In this document: piece after piece, positions 1 through 9,739 of the stretch
How the letters are laid out: each line of letters starts with the position of its first letter
Position numbering within the stretch: position 1 is the first letter of the stretch
Source of the DNA: Trinickia terrae
Lineage (GTDB): Bacteria; Pseudomonadota; Gammaproteobacteria; Burkholderiales; Burkholderiaceae
Direction of reading: 5' to 3'
Length of the DNA: 64,000 bases
NCBI RefSeq assembly: GCF_005144415.1
Contig: NZ_SWJE01000006.1
Coordinates: 124,001-188,000, forward strand
Position numbers and translations under genes: made by a program
The notes under the pieces: generated by a model
Seen by the model: only the letters and a program-made list of their open reading frames with translations
The model's database searches: none
Told to the model about the DNA's origin: nothing

Positions 1-617
1 CCGTCGCCCATGATGGCCTCGATCGCGATCTTCGGCTCCAGCGGCGAAGTGGGCGAACCATACGGCTGGCCGGTAAACAGGTAGACGCTCGGCACGAACT
101 TGTTGTCCTCGCTGTCGTATTTGGCTTTGTCGTCCCACTGGGACTCGCGGTAGACCACGATGCCGTTGGTGGCGTCGCCGGCAATCCCGGCGATCGGAAT
201 GCGCGGGCTGATCGCGGATTCCTGCCATACCGGATTGTTGAACACGTCCTTGATCTGGGCGATGTTGTCGCCATCGTGAATGACGATGCCGTTCAGCAGA
301 TCGCCGCAAATCCCCTTGATGGCGAACGGCGCATCCGGAAGCGGCTTCCACGTCGCCAGGGAGTTGTCGATATCGGTGAGGTACGAGACGGATTGGCCGG
401 AAAAATACACCACCCCGGTGGCCGCATTGCCCGTGATGCCGGCGCTGGCGGGCTGGGAAGCGGAAGTCTTCGCGGACGCCGATGCAGGAAGATCGGATCT
501 GGGTTGGCCGTACAGGTTGGCCTTGAGGTCCAAGGTATAAACGACACCGCTTTGGGGATCGAATACCACGTAGTTGTTGGTCTTGTCGCCAACGATGCGC
601 GCACCGGTTTCTGCCAT
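1..617 (-). CDS. partial repeat protein, possible beta-propeller (3' end outside window)
   Basis: An open frame starts at an ATG whose complement is at 615-617 and runs off the left edge, giving 205 codons. An AAGGAG ribosome site lies about 8 bases upstream. There is no signal peptide. The protein shows a loose internal repeat, seen as GNAATGVVYF, GDLLNGIVIHDGD and GDATNGIVVYRES, spaced roughly 50-60 residues apart, with hydrophobic strand-like stretches between. Such Gly-Asp/Asn-x-x-Asn-Gly-Ile-Val units suggest a beta-propeller or similar all-beta fold, but I do not recognise a named family. No enzymatic motif is visible in the part present. Function unknown. Confidence 0.75.
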   Translation of the reverse strand, partial: MAETGARIVGDKTNNYVVFDPQSGVVYTLDLKANLYGQPRSDLPASASAKTSASQPASAGITGNAATGVVYFSGQSVSYLTDIDNSLATWKPLPDAPFAIKGICGDLLNGIVIHDGDNIAQIKDVFNNPVWQESAISPRIPIAGIAGDATNGIVVYRESQWDDKAKYDSEDNKFVPSVYLFTGQPYGSPTSPLEPKIAIEAIMGD

Positions 618-1149
618 TACCCGATTCTCCTTAAAGTCTTTTTTGACGTGAACAGCGAGTTGGAAAAACCCTGGTTCTTGCGGAGCTTCTGGCGCTTGAA
701 CGACGTGCACGCAGCTGCGACTGCAATCACCGGATGGAAGCTCATCTTTTTTGCAGCTCGAATGGATCGGATCGCCTCACTCGAAAGGAAAGGCTGGCCG
801 CTGCGCCCGTCGGCAGCCGACGCTTCCCCCGTCGATCGAACTGCTCTGTTAACGGCAGCGCGAGTGGAATCTTTAACGAAATCTTGAAAGAGACGTCGAG
901 AAGCGGGCTGCGGCTATGCAAAATGAGTAAAAACGCCTTGTGATCGTGCTGACGCCCCCGCCGCTTATATCGAATCGGCCATGAACTCCCGCAAACGCGT
1001 CACAGCGGGGGTCAGATTTTTCTGACCCGATGGGGTCGCCAGCACGACTCACGCTTTTACAAAAGATCGCTGCGGCTTATATTTGCGCCCCTTCCGTTTT
1101 GACTCGGCACACTTCCTTCATTACCGACAGAAGCGGAAGGAACGGAACA
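618..1149. other. intergenic region, no gene seen
   Basis: This 530-base gap lies between divergent genes and should hold both promoters. No coding frame in it resembles a protein I recognise. The only clear structure is a short perfect hairpin at 1009-1028, listed separately. Confidence 0.5.
1009..1028. repeat. perfect 8-bp inverted repeat with TTTT loop
   Basis: GGGTCAGA (1009-1016) and TCTGACCC (1021-1028) are exact inverted copies around a four-T loop. It lies 120 bases upstream of the likely start of the FAD oxidoreductase gene. It could be a small terminator for upstream transcription or a protein-binding palindrome. No run of T follows the stem on either strand, so a classical terminator is not well supported. 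Confidence 0.5.
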
Positions 1150-2337
1150 GTGGATAACTATGATGTCGTTGTGATCGGCGCGGGCGTGATCGGCAGTTCC
1201 GTCGCGTTTCACCTGTCAAAACTCGGCGCGAAAAAAGTGCTGGTGCTCGATCGTGCAACCATCGGCGCGGGTACGACTTCACAGTCGTCGGGCATTCTGC
1301 GCACACACTATTCGGTGAAGGAAAACGTCGAGCTGGCCCGTAAATCGTGGTCGGTATTCAACGACTTCGCCGCCTATCTCGGCGACGACGAGGCGTCGTG
1401 CGGCCTCGTAAAATGCGGCTACATGATCGTCGCAGCCGAGGGCGACAAGCTCGAGTCGCTGCGTTCGTCGCTAGACCAGCAGAAACGGCAAGGCATTCCG
1501 CTCGAGCGGCTCGATGCGCGCCAGGCGCGAGAGCTGATGCCGATCGCCCAGTTCGACAACGCCGCGCTGATCGGCTACGAGCCCGAAGCCGGCTTCGCGG
1601 ACGCTTACCTCACCGCCACAAGTTTCGCGCGCGCCGCACGGCGAGGCGGCGTGACGATCCGCGAAAATGTCACCGTGAACAGACTGCTGATCGAGAACGG
1701 CAAGGTCATCGGCGTGTCGACCAGCGCCGGCGATTTCGCGACCTCGACCGTCATCAGCACGCAGAATATCTGGACACCAGAACTCGCCGGCTGGACCGGC
1801 CAGACACTGCCGATCGCGCCGGAACGGCATGCGGTGCTCGCGCTCGAATGCGAAGCCGCGGCCTACACGTACAAGATGCCGGTGTTCAAGGATCTCGCGT
1901 CGGAAGGCATGCTCTACTACCGCAGCTACGGCGGCAACCAGATGCTGGTGAGCGAAGGCGTGGCCGGCGAAAAACTCAATACCGCCGATACCGAACAGGG
2001 CGATATCCCAATGGACTATATCGTCGATGTGGGTGCACAGGTCGCCGAACGATTCCCGGCCTACGAAACAGCGGGCATCGCGTCGTCGTGGACTGGTGTC
2101 TACGACGTGACGCCCGACTGGAATCCGGTGCTCGGCGCACTGCCCGGCATTGAAGGGCTGGTCGTCGGCTACGGGTTCTCGGGGCACGGCTTCAAGCTGT
2201 CGCCGACGGTCGGCAAAATTCTCGCGCAGGCCGCGCTTGGTCTGCCGACGGACGTGTCGCTCAAGCCCTACTCGATCGAACGGTTTTCCACCGGCCAGCT
2301 TCTGACGGGCAAATATGGGCTCGGCGCGGTCTCCTGA
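1150..2337 (+). CDS. FAD-dependent oxidoreductase, DAO family (sarcosine oxidase beta / D-amino-acid dehydrogenase type)
   Basis: The 395-residue protein opens with a Rossmann dinucleotide fold: G10-x-G12-x-x-G15 in [11 protein letters not shown], then an acidic strand end ([16 protein letters not shown]). The C-terminal [17 protein letters not shown] is typical of the DAO family C-terminus. I choose the GTG at 1150 because GGAAGGA sits 8 bases upstream and the FAD motif falls at its normal place; an in-frame start at 1030 would add 40 unrelated residues. It precedes etfBA by 50 bases, so the reduced flavin probably passes electrons to ETF rather than to oxygen. The substrate is likely a secondary or N-methylated amino acid, such as (hydroxy)proline or sarcosine. 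This is inferred from family and context. Confidence 0.88.
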   Translation: MDNYDVVVIGAGVIGSSVAFHLSKLGAKKVLVLDRATIGAGTTSQSSGILRTHYSVKENVELARKSWSVFNDFAAYLGDDEASCGLVKCGYMIVAAEGDKLESLRSSLDQQKRQGIPLERLDARQARELMPIAQFDNAALIGYEPEAGFADAYLTATSFARAARRGGVTIRENVTVNRLLIENGKVIGVSTSAGDFATSTVISTQNIWTPELAGWTGQTLPIAPERHAVLALECEAAAYTYKMPVFKDLASEGMLYYRSYGGNQMLVSEGVAGEKLNTADTEQGDIPMDYIVDVGAQVAERFPAYETAGIASSWTGVYDVTPDWNPVLGALPGIEGLVVGYGFSGHGFKLSPTVGKILAQAALGLPTDVSLKPYSIERFSTGQLLTGKYGLGAVS

Positions 2338-2387
2338 ACCTCTTGCCAATGGGCCACAACAGTCAATCGGAATCAGGAAATGAAAGC

Positions 2388-3137
2388 ATGAAAGTAATGG
2401 CAGCGGTAAAACGCGTCGTCGACTACAACGTGAAGGTCCGCGTCAAGGCTGATCAGAGCGGCGTCGACATCGCCAACGTAAAGATGTCGATGAACCCGTT
2501 CGACGAGATCGCCATCGAAGCAGCGACGCGTCTGAAGGAAGCCGGTCACGCCAGCGAGGTGGTCGCGGTGACGTGCGGCTCGATGCCAAGCACGGAAACG
2601 CTGCGAACAGCGCTCGCGATCGGCGCGGATCGCGCGCTGCACATCCGGACGGACGCGGAATTGCAGCCGCTCGCAGTCGCCAAGCTGCTCAAGGCGGCCG
2701 TCGAACGCGAACAGCCGCAACTGGTCATTCTTGGCAAGCAGGCGATCGACGACGATGCAGGCCAGACCGGCCAACTCCTTGCCGCGCTGCTCGACTGGCC
2801 GCAGGCGACGTTCGCGAGCGCCATCGAAATCGGCGCCGGGACAGCGACCGTCACACGGGAGGTGGACGGCGGACTCGAAGTGATCGAACTGCAACTGCCC
2901 GCCATCGTCACCACGGACTTACGCCTGAACGAGCCGCGCTATGTGACCCTGCCCAGTATCATGAAGGCGAAGAAAAAGCCTATTGACACGGTGAGCCCCA
3001 GCGATCTTGGCGTCGATCCCGCACCGCGCCTGAAGACGCTGAAAGTCGTCGAACCGGCAGCGCGCACGGCCGGCGTGCGTGTCGCGGACGTCGCCGCCCT
3101 CATCGACAAGCTGAAAAATGAAGCAAAGGTGATCTGA
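2388..3137 (+). CDS. etfB: electron transfer flavoprotein, beta subunit
   Basis: The 249-residue protein has the usual EtfB length and begins [18 protein letters not shown], followed by the conserved [18 protein letters not shown]. The adenine-nucleotide loop [17 protein letters not shown] is present near residue 125. The start at 2388 matches the family N-terminus; an upstream in-frame ATG at 2343 would add 15 residues of no known use. The gene's TGA directly abuts the etfA ATG, so the two subunits are translationally coupled. With EtfA it forms an FAD-carrying heterodimer that accepts electrons from flavin dehydrogenases and passes them to ETF:quinone oxidoreductase, which is not in this window. 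Confidence 0.95.
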   Translation: MKVMAAVKRVVDYNVKVRVKADQSGVDIANVKMSMNPFDEIAIEAATRLKEAGHASEVVAVTCGSMPSTETLRTALAIGADRALHIRTDAELQPLAVAKLLKAAVEREQPQLVILGKQAIDDDAGQTGQLLAALLDWPQATFASAIEIGAGTATVTREVDGGLEVIELQLPAIVTTDLRLNEPRYVTLPSIMKAKKKPIDTVSPSDLGVDPAPRLKTLKVVEPAARTAGVRVADVAALIDKLKNEAKVI

Positions 3138-4067
3138 ATGCCCACTCTCGTCATTGCCGAACACGACAACGCACAACTCAAGGCCGCGACGCTTCACACT
3201 GTCGCTGCCGCCCGCCATTTGAACAACGGCGTGCATGTGCTTGTCGCAGGGCATCATGCTCAAGCCGCCGCACACGCTGCCGGTGCAATAGAAGGTGTCG
3301 ACAAGGTGATTCTGATCGATGCGCCCCAGCTCGCTGACGGCCTTGCAGAGCGTGTCGCAGCACAGGTCCTGGACCTCGCGCCCTCGTACAGCCATGTGCT
3401 CTTTCCAGCGACTGCCTCGGGCAAGAACGTCGCGCCGCGCGTCGCGGCCAAGCTCGACGCATCGCCAATATCCGACGTGATCGCGATCCATTCGCTCGAC
3501 ACGTTCGACCGTCCGATCTACGCGGGCAACGCGATCATCACCGTGCAATGCGAAGACGCGGTGAAGGTCGCGACCATCCGCACGGCGGCATTTGACGCAG
3601 CGCCTGCAACTGGCGGACATGCCCCCATCGAGACGAGAGCGGCGGTCGCCGATTCGGGCCGCTCGCGCTTCATACGCCGCGAGATCGCAACCAGCGAGCG
3701 GCCCGAGCTGACGTCGGCGCGCGTTGTCGTATCCGGCGGACGCGGCATGGGAAGCGCAGAAAACTTCGCGTTGCTCGATCCACTCGCGCTGAAGCTTGGC
3801 GCGGCAGTGGGCGCGTCGCGCGCTGCCGTGGATGCGGGTTTCGCGCCCAATGACTGGCAAGTCGGACAGACCGGCAAGATCGTCGCGCCGCAACTGTACG
3901 TCGCGATCGGCATTTCCGGCGCTATCCAGCATCTCGCGGGCATGAAGGATTCGAAGGTTATCGTTGCGATCAACAAGGACGCCGAGGCACCGATCTTCAG
4001 CATCGCAGACTACGGTTTGGCCGCCGATCTGTTTGAAGCGATCCCACGGATGACGCAGGCGCTCTAG
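3138..4067 (+). CDS. etfA: electron transfer flavoprotein, alpha subunit
   Basis: The 309-residue protein matches EtfA in length and layout. The N-terminal half is an ETF alpha/beta domain ([19 protein letters not shown]). The C-terminal FAD domain carries [14 protein letters not shown], the [11 protein letters not shown] segment, and [20 protein letters not shown], whose residues hold the flavin. It follows etfB with no gap and a DAO-family oxidoreductase just before, so the three probably form one transcript. A locus-specific ETF pair beside its dehydrogenase suggests a dedicated electron outlet for this catabolic island. The genome likely also has a housekeeping copy. Confidence 0.95.
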   Translation: MPTLVIAEHDNAQLKAATLHTVAAARHLNNGVHVLVAGHHAQAAAHAAGAIEGVDKVILIDAPQLADGLAERVAAQVLDLAPSYSHVLFPATASGKNVAPRVAAKLDASPISDVIAIHSLDTFDRPIYAGNAIITVQCEDAVKVATIRTAAFDAAPATGGHAPIETRAAVADSGRSRFIRREIATSERPELTSARVVVSGGRGMGSAENFALLDPLALKLGAAVGASRAAVDAGFAPNDWQVGQTGKIVAPQLYVAIGISGAIQHLAGMKDSKVIVAINKDAEAPIFSIADYGLAADLFEAIPRMTQAL

Positions 4068-4299
4068 TCGCGGCAGAGGCGAACCAGATGCATCGGGCCC
4101 GCGTCGCGCGCTAACTGTTGCGCAAGAGCCTGGTGCTGACGATGATAGAATCCCGTTGCCGAAAATAGAGTGGCAGGTTGGTATCTCCTGCGCCCACCAA
4201 GGGGTTCTATGTGCCACGGCGTCGACCTTACATGGACCAAGTGAGGGGGGCGCATCGTGACCGCGTTGCTGCTTACCCTCCGTACTGAGGAGTCTGCAA

Positions 4300-5016
4300 A
4301 TGCTCGGCAACGCAAAAGAGCCGCCTGCCAAAGAAGGTGCGGTATTCAGTGACCTGACCCTGTGCAGGGAAGAATTGACCCATCTGCTTCGCGACTGCGG
4401 CGAAGCACCGACATTCGATCACTGCAATTTCGGCGACCAAGACCTTTCCAGCCTGGATTTTCACGCAGCTCGTTTCACCCATTGCACCTTCACAAATACG
4501 CTCCTGGAACGATGCGGGCTAGCAGGAAGCCGCTGGCTTGCGTGCATAGGAGCCAGGGCCAAGTTCCGCTACGCGGATCTGACGGATGCCCGCCTTTGCC
4601 GAAGCGACCTGAACAATACCGATTGGACTGGGGCGCAGCTCGCGTCGGCCATCTTTACTGAAGTGAAGCTCACGGGCGCGCGCTTTGTAGGCGCTCGCAC
4701 ATTGGGGCTTGGTATCCACGATTCGTTACTGGTTGCGGCGGATCTGCGAGGCATGTCGTTTCGCAAGCAAACGCTCGAGGCGTTGAATTTCTCCGATGCG
4801 GATTTATCTGAATGTGACTTTCGCGACGCCGTGTTCGAAGGCGGCAGCCTGCGGAATGCACACCTGCGTGACAGTCGATTTGACGGCGCGGACCTGAGAT
4901 CCGCAGATTTGAGCGGCCTGAGGTTAACTGATGTGTCGCAGCATCTGAAAGGAACGATTTTGTCAGTAGACCAGGCCATTGCGCTGATCGGCGATTGTGG
5001 CGTGCGAGTCATGTAG
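4300..5016 (+). CDS. pentapeptide repeat protein, McbG/Qnr-like
   Basis: The 238-residue protein consists mostly of A(D/N)Lxx-type five-residue repeats (for example YADLTDARLCRSDLNNTDW and FDGADLRSADLSG), which fold into a right-handed quadrilateral beta-helix. Its C-terminal tail (LKGTILSVDQAIALIGDCG) is the short helix typical of McbG/Qnr-type proteins. GAGGAG lies about 8 bases before the ATG. Qnr and McbG mimic DNA and protect gyrase. Many chromosomal relatives have no proven role, so a protective function here is only a possibility. It sits between etfA and a convergent dehydrogenase gene and overlaps that gene's 3' end by 8 bases. It seems functionally unrelated to its neighbours. Confidence 0.85.
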   Translation: MLGNAKEPPAKEGAVFSDLTLCREELTHLLRDCGEAPTFDHCNFGDQDLSSLDFHAARFTHCTFTNTLLERCGLAGSRWLACIGARAKFRYADLTDARLCRSDLNNTDWTGAQLASAIFTEVKLTGARFVGARTLGLGIHDSLLVAADLRGMSFRKQTLEALNFSDADLSECDFRDAVFEGGSLRNAHLRDSRFDGADLRSADLSGLRLTDVSQHLKGTILSVDQAIALIGDCGVRVM

Positions 5017-6244
5017 TTTGGCCATCGAAACCTCTCGGTGACGCCCGGGCGCCGGCCGGCCGCTTTGAACCGCGCGCCGGATCCGGCGCCGGCGTCCCGA
5101 CCGTCGTTTCGTACAGCCGGAGCCGCGACGCATCGAGCGCGTCGATGCGCGCGCAGCCGATGAGCCGCAAGCAGATTTGCAATTCGTTGTAGAGCAGCGC
5201 AAGCACGTGATCGACGCCTTTGCGTCCGTGTCCCGCGAGTCCGTAGAGTGGCGCGCGTCCGAGCAGCACGCCGCGCGCGCCAAGCGCAACCGCCTTCACA
5301 ATATCGCTGCCGCGTCGCACGCCGCCGTCGATAAAGAGATCGAAGCCGCGCCGCATCGACCCGCGCGCCTCGGCCAGAACCTCCATCGCGCTGGGCGCGC
5401 CGTCGAGTTGACGTCCGCCGTGATTCGACAGCACGACGCCGTCGACATCATGCTGCGACGCGCGCATGGCATCGTCCACGCTCTGCACGCCCTTGATGAG
5501 AATCTTGCCCGGCCAGTTGCGCCGCAGCCACGCAAGATCGTCCCACTCGAGCGAGCGGTCCATCTGCCGGCTCAACGCGGCGGCCTGAGCTTCAATGCCC
5601 GGCCCAATGTCCGCGCTCTTCGCGATGTTGACGAGTTGCGGCACGCCATGCCGCCCCACTCGCGCGGCCCAGCGCGGATGCGTCGCCACGTCCCATAACA
5701 GCCGCGGCGTCCAGCGCAGGGGCAACGCGAAGCCAGTACGCGCGTAGTGGTCACGCTGTCCAGCGACAGGGGTATCGACAGTCAGAAGCAGCGTGGTGAA
5801 GCCATTGGCGCGGGCGCGCGCCATCATATTTTCGGCAATGCGCCGGTCCTGCTGCACATAAAGCTGCAGCCAGAGTTCGCCGTCGCTCGCGCGGCGCACG
5901 TCTTCGATCAGACTCGTGGACGCTGTCGAGAGCGCGAACGGCAGACCGGCTGCATGCGCCGCTTGCGCCAGCGTCTCCTCGGCGCGCGGCCAGTAAAGGC
6001 CGTTCAATCCTGTCGGCCCGACGACGGCCGGCCATGCCGCAGGCGCGCCCGCCAGCGTCGTGTGCGTATCGATCGCATCGACATTCACGAGCACGCGCGG
6101 CTCGAAGCCTATGCGCTGGAACGCGGTGCGATTGCGCGCCATCGTGATCTCGTCTTCCGCGCCGCCCTCGAGATAGTGATAGGCGAAGCCCGGCAGGGAA
6201 CGCCGCGCGGCTTCACGATAGTCCGCGACGTTCGAGCAGATCAT
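5009..6244 (-). CDS. FMN-dependent alpha-hydroxy-acid dehydrogenase (lactate/glycolate/mandelate type)
   Basis: The 411-residue protein spans the TIM-barrel FMN family. Diagnostic sites include the N-terminal AYHYLEGGAEDE, the FMN loop WLQLYVQQDRR, LTVDTPVAGQRD, Lys251 in ILIKGVQ, and the SNHGGRQLD motif with the catalytic His275 and substrate-binding Arg278. The phosphate-binding FIDGGVRRGSDI and GARGVLLGRA follow. The family oxidises (S)-2-hydroxy acids to 2-oxo acids. Details resemble (S)-mandelate and lactate dehydrogenases, but the substrate cannot be fixed from sequence. The C-terminal 30 residues are Pro/Arg-rich and off-family. It is the last gene of the long minus-strand run, 10 bases after the FAD-linked dehydrogenase gene. 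Confidence 0.9.
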   Translation of the reverse strand: MICSNVADYREAARRSLPGFAYHYLEGGAEDEITMARNRTAFQRIGFEPRVLVNVDAIDTHTTLAGAPAAWPAVVGPTGLNGLYWPRAEETLAQAAHAAGLPFALSTASTSLIEDVRRASDGELWLQLYVQQDRRIAENMMARARANGFTTLLLTVDTPVAGQRDHYARTGFALPLRWTPRLLWDVATHPRWAARVGRHGVPQLVNIAKSADIGPGIEAQAAALSRQMDRSLEWDDLAWLRRNWPGKILIKGVQSVDDAMRASQHDVDGVVLSNHGGRQLDGAPSAMEVLAEARGSMRRGFDLFIDGGVRRGSDIVKAVALGARGVLLGRAPLYGLAGHGRKGVDHVLALLYNELQICLRLIGCARIDALDASRLRLYETTVGTPAPDPARGSKRPAGARASPRGFDGQTT

Positions 6245-6254
6245 CGATGCGCCG

Positions 6255-7694
6255 TCATGCGTCGCTGACGGGCGGCAGTACGCGCCCCGGGTTCATCGTG
6301 TCGTTCGGATCGAGCAGGTCTTTCATCTGGCGCATCATCGCGAGCTCCTGGGCGTCCTTGTAGAGCGACATTTCCTCGACATGCAGCGAGCCGATGCCGT
6401 GCTCCGCGCTGAACGTGCCGCCCATCGCCGCCGCGATGTCGTAGAGCAGATGGCTGAGCTCGCTCTGCATGCGCATTTTGTCAGGCACTTGCGCCCAGAA
6501 TTCGTGCGTAAACATCGCGATGTAATGCAGATTGCCGTCGCCCATATGCCCGACGATCACCGGCACGGCCTGCGGATAGTGCTCCGCGAGCGCGGCGCCC
6601 GCCTGCCTGACGAAGTCGGGAATGCGATACGTCGGGACCGCGATATCGTGCGTAAGCCCCATGCCTTCGCGGCCATTCGCCTCCGTCACGCTATGGCGAA
6701 TATTCCAGAGTTCCGCGCGCTGCTGCTCGCTCGACGCGATCACCGCATCGACGATCGCGCCCGTTTCCAAAGGCTGCTCCAGTGCGATGGTCAACCTCTC
6801 CGTCAGCGCTTCGCTCGTGCCGGTGGACGCTGCGAGTTCGACCAGCACCATCCATTCGGGCGTCTGCTGGAATGGATTGCGCGCCTTCGCCGCATGACGC
6901 AGCGAGATCTCGAACTCGCTCTTCGAGATCAGTTCAAGTCCAACGAGTTCGCCCGGAAAAGCCGATTGCAACGTCAGCCCGACCTGCACGGCCTGATCGA
7001 CCGTAACGAAGCCGAGCACGGCGGTTGCGAGCGCGCGCGGCTTCGGAAAGAGCTTGAGCGAGGCTGCCGTGACGACGCCCAGCGTGCCCTCCGAGCCGAT
7101 GAAGAGGTTCTTCAGGTCGTAGCCGCTGTTGTTCTTGCGCAGCGTACGCAGACCGTTCCACACCTTGCCGTCGGGCAGCACCGCCTGCAGCCCGAGCACG
7201 AGATCACGCGTGTTGCCGAAGCGCACCACGTTCGTGCCGCCCGCGTTGGTCGCGATGTTGCCGCCGATCTGGCACGAGCCTTCCGCTCCGAGCGTCAGCG
7301 GAAACATGCGATCCGCTTCGAGCGCGGCCTGCTGGAGATCGGCGAGGATGCAGCCGGCCTCGACCGTCATCGAGTTGTCGTTCGCATTGATCTCGAGGAT
7401 GCGGTTCATCTTGCCGAGGTTCAGCAGGATGCTGTTGCCATTCCCATCGGGCACCGAGCCGCCGCACACACTGGTGTTGCCGCCTTGCGGGAACACCTTG
7501 ATAGCGTTCGCGTTACAGTATGCGAGCACCTTCGACACCTGCTCGACGCCGCGCGGAAACACCACGCACGCGGCCGTACCTGAATGACGCTTGCGCCAGT
7601 CGATCAGGTGCGGCGCCATGTCATCGGCGGCGTCGACGACGTTGGCTGCACCCGCCAGCTCGCGCATCGCCTCGATAATCTTGTGCTGTTCCAT
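6255..7694 (-). CDS. FAD-linked 2-hydroxyacid dehydrogenase (GlcD / D-lactate / D-2-hydroxyglutarate dehydrogenase type)
   Basis: The 479-residue protein has the FAD_binding_4 fold: VFPQGGNTSVCGGSVPDG binds the FAD pyrophosphate, and GGNIATNAGGTNVVRFG is the second conserved loop. The C-terminal half is the FAD-oxidase C domain with the metal-site-like VGHMGDGNLHYI and the GGTFSAEHGIG signature. This family oxidises D-2-hydroxy acids such as D-lactate, glycolate or D-2-hydroxyglutarate, and some members hand electrons to ETF. It lies 6 bases after the ABC ATPase stop and 10 bases before the FMN-dependent dehydrogenase, so the locus carries one D- and one L-specific hydroxyacid enzyme. The substrate is not determined. 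Confidence 0.9.
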   Translation of the reverse strand: MEQHKIIEAMRELAGAANVVDAADDMAPHLIDWRKRHSGTAACVVFPRGVEQVSKVLAYCNANAIKVFPQGGNTSVCGGSVPDGNGNSILLNLGKMNRILEINANDNSMTVEAGCILADLQQAALEADRMFPLTLGAEGSCQIGGNIATNAGGTNVVRFGNTRDLVLGLQAVLPDGKVWNGLRTLRKNNSGYDLKNLFIGSEGTLGVVTAASLKLFPKPRALATAVLGFVTVDQAVQVGLTLQSAFPGELVGLELISKSEFEISLRHAAKARNPFQQTPEWMVLVELAASTGTSEALTERLTIALEQPLETGAIVDAVIASSEQQRAELWNIRHSVTEANGREGMGLTHDIAVPTYRIPDFVRQAGAALAEHYPQAVPVIVGHMGDGNLHYIAMFTHEFWAQVPDKMRMQSELSHLLYDIAAAMGGTFSAEHGIGSLHVEEMSLYKDAQELAMMRQMKDLLDPNDTMNPGRVLPPVSDA

Positions 7695-7700
7695 GTTCGA

Positions 7701-8873
7701 TTACCTTTTCAGAACCACGCTATCGTTCGCCGACCAGCTAACCGTCATCCGATGACCGGACGGCATGCGTTCCGCGGCGCGCGACGAGATCGTCTTGACC
7801 AGCAACGGCGCGCCGCCCTCGCGAATCAGTTCGATGCGCGTCATGCCGCCGACGAACGAGGTCTGCGCAATCTTGCCGGTGCATGCATTCTGTCCCGCCG
7901 CGGCTGCCGCATCGCCGTCCAGCGCGGCGATCTTCTCGGGACGCACCAGCACTTTCACACGTGAGTCTTCCGCGTGGCCTTCGGTGCTGCGTACCTTGAG
8001 CACGAAGCCGTCCGGCGTGGTCACCGTATCTTTCGCCGTCACGGTCCCTTCGATCAGGTTCGATTCCCCGACGAAATCCGCGACGAACTCGTTGACCGGC
8101 TCGAAATACAGCTCGTCGGGCGTGCCGATCTGCGCGATGCGACCGCCGTTCATCAGACATACCCGATCTGACAGATTCAGTGCCTCTTCCTGGTCATGCG
8201 TGACGTATACCAGCGTCGTGCCCAGATCCTTGTGCAGGCGCTTGATTTCGCCTTGCAACTGGTCGCGGAGCTTCTTGTCGAGCGCACCGAGCGGCTCATC
8301 CATCAGAATCACCGACGGCGAATACACGATGCAGCGTGCGATGCCCACCCGCTGTTGCTGGCCTCCCGACATCTCACGCGGCTTGCGATGCTCATAGCCA
8401 ACGAGGCCGACGCGCTCCAGCGCGTTGCGCACCCTCTTCGCGACCTCCTCCTTGCCAAGCCCGCGGATACGCAGCGGAAACGCGACGTTGTCGAATACGT
8501 TCAGGTGCGGCAGCAACGCATAGTTCTGGAACACCATGCCGAGACCCCGCTCGCGCGGCGGCACGGTCGAGACGTCGTTGCCATTGAGCAGGATGCGCCC
8601 GCTCGTCGGCGCGATCGCGCCCGCGATAATGTTCAAAATCGTGCTCTTGCCCGATCCGCTCGGTCCGAGCAGGCTCAGGAACTCGCCCTCGCGAACCGTG
8701 AGATCCGTGTTGTGCAGGGCAATCGAGTTGCCATACGTCTTGCCGACGCCTTCGAAAACAATCATGTTGCCCTTCATATTCGTTGCGCCAGATGCCGCAC
8801 GCGTGCCTGCAGCGCTGCGCAGTTCCGCACCAGCCGAAGGCAGCCCTTCATTCTCGAGCAGTACGTGAGCCAT
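7701..8873 (-). CDS. ABC transporter ATP-binding protein, PotA-like
   Basis: The 390-residue protein has Walker A GPSGSGKST at about residues 70-78, the signature MSGGQQQR, Walker B VILMDEP, the D-loop GALDKKL and the switch His in YVTHDQEEA. The last 110 residues are a TOBE domain. About 38 residues precede the ABC domain, longer than usual and low in complexity. The ATG at 8873 is preceded by GGAGGT, 6 bases away. It energises the importer formed with the two permeases and the solute-binding protein encoded just upstream. The family handles polyamines, iron or amino-acid-like cations. Confidence 0.93.
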   Translation of the reverse strand: MAHVLLENEGLPSAGAELRSAAGTRAASGATNMKGNMIVFEGVGKTYGNSIALHNTDLTVREGEFLSLLGPSGSGKSTILNIIAGAIAPTSGRILLNGNDVSTVPPRERGLGMVFQNYALLPHLNVFDNVAFPLRIRGLGKEEVAKRVRNALERVGLVGYEHRKPREMSGGQQQRVGIARCIVYSPSVILMDEPLGALDKKLRDQLQGEIKRLHKDLGTTLVYVTHDQEEALNLSDRVCLMNGGRIAQIGTPDELYFEPVNEFVADFVGESNLIEGTVTAKDTVTTPDGFVLKVRSTEGHAEDSRVKVLVRPEKIAALDGDAAAAAGQNACTGKIAQTSFVGGMTRIELIREGGAPLLVKTISSRAAERMPSGHRMTVSWSANDSVVLKR

Positions 8874-8887
8874 CGTTACCTCCAGCT

Positions 8888-9739
8888 TCAATGTGAGGAT
8901 TCGGGTGCGGCCGGCTGCAGCGACGCCGAGACACAGCAGAACACCAGCGAAAGCACTGTCAGCAAAGCGGACACCGCGGCGATCACCGGCGAGATATCCC
9001 ATTGGATACTGCTGTACATCTTGACCGGCAGTGTCGTGGTGGTCGGGCTCGTGAGAAACCACGCGATCACCACTTCGTCGAACGACACCAGGAAGGCGAA
9101 AAGCGCGCCGGCGAAGATCGACGGCCGCAATTGCGGCAGTACGACCTTCATGAACACCGTTCTGCGCTTCGCGCCCATGATGGTCGTCGCAAACTCGAGC
9201 GCCGGGTCGAGTTTTTTGACGCCTGCCATTACCGTCATCATCATGAATGGAGTGACATACGCGACGTGGCTCACGACGAGACCCGCCGTCGTACCGACCA
9301 GATGCAGGCGTGACAGATACAGATAGAGACCGAGCGAAATGACGATCACCGGCACGAGGATGGGGCTCATGAGCAGCAGCATCACGAGACGCTTGCCGGG
9401 AAACTCGAAGCGCACGAGCCCGTAGGCCGCCGGCACACCGGTCAGCGCCGCGATAACCGTTGTCATCGAGGCCACCTTCACGCTTTGCAGGATTGAGCCG
9501 ACCCATGCGCTGGATCCGAAAAGCTGCTGGTACAGCTCAAGTGTCCAAACACGCGGCGGGAAAGCGAGCTCTCCGCTTCCGCCGAAAGAAATCGGAATGA
9601 CGATCAGCGTCGGCACAAGAATGAATATGTACACTGCCAGCGCGATCACATTGCGTAGCCGCGCGTAGCGGCGCGTCAGCCGATCGATCACCACGCCACC
9701 GCTCTTCGCACGCGCGGGCATCTCCATGGACGGTGTCAT
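8888..9739 (-). CDS. ABC transporter permease, PotC-like
   Basis: The 283-residue inner-membrane protein has about six hydrophobic helices, the first at LRNVIALAVYIFILVPTLIV. The EAA-type coupling loop appears as EFATTIMGAKRRTVFMKVVLPQLRPSI, shown here in words because it spans the normal E-x-A-x-x-x-G pattern about 90 residues before the C-terminus. Its start overlaps the stop of the other permease gene by 4 bases (ATGA). The stop lies 14 bases before the ATPase start. It is one half of the membrane channel of the PotABCD-type importer. Confidence 0.92.
   Translation of the reverse strand: MTPSMEMPARAKSGGVVIDRLTRRYARLRNVIALAVYIFILVPTLIVIPISFGGSGELAFPPRVWTLELYQQLFGSSAWVGSILQSVKVASMTTVIAALTGVPAAYGLVRFEFPGKRLVMLLLMSPILVPVIVISLGLYLYLSRLHLVGTTAGLVVSHVAYVTPFMMMTVMAGVKKLDPALEFATTIMGAKRRTVFMKVVLPQLRPSIFAGALFAFLVSFDEVVIAWFLTSPTTTTLPVKMYSSIQWDISPVIAAVSALLTVLSLVFCCVSASLQPAAPESSH

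Noticed and set aside
1009-1028. Rho-independent terminator
   Set aside because: The hairpin is perfect but short, its four T are in the loop, and no T-run follows on either strand; kept only as an inverted repeat.
8874-9506. In-frame upstream extension of the ABC ATPase gene through the permease gene
   Set aside because: The extension is out of frame with the clear permease and is Arg-rich; GGAGGT before the ATG at 8873 fixes the ATPase start.
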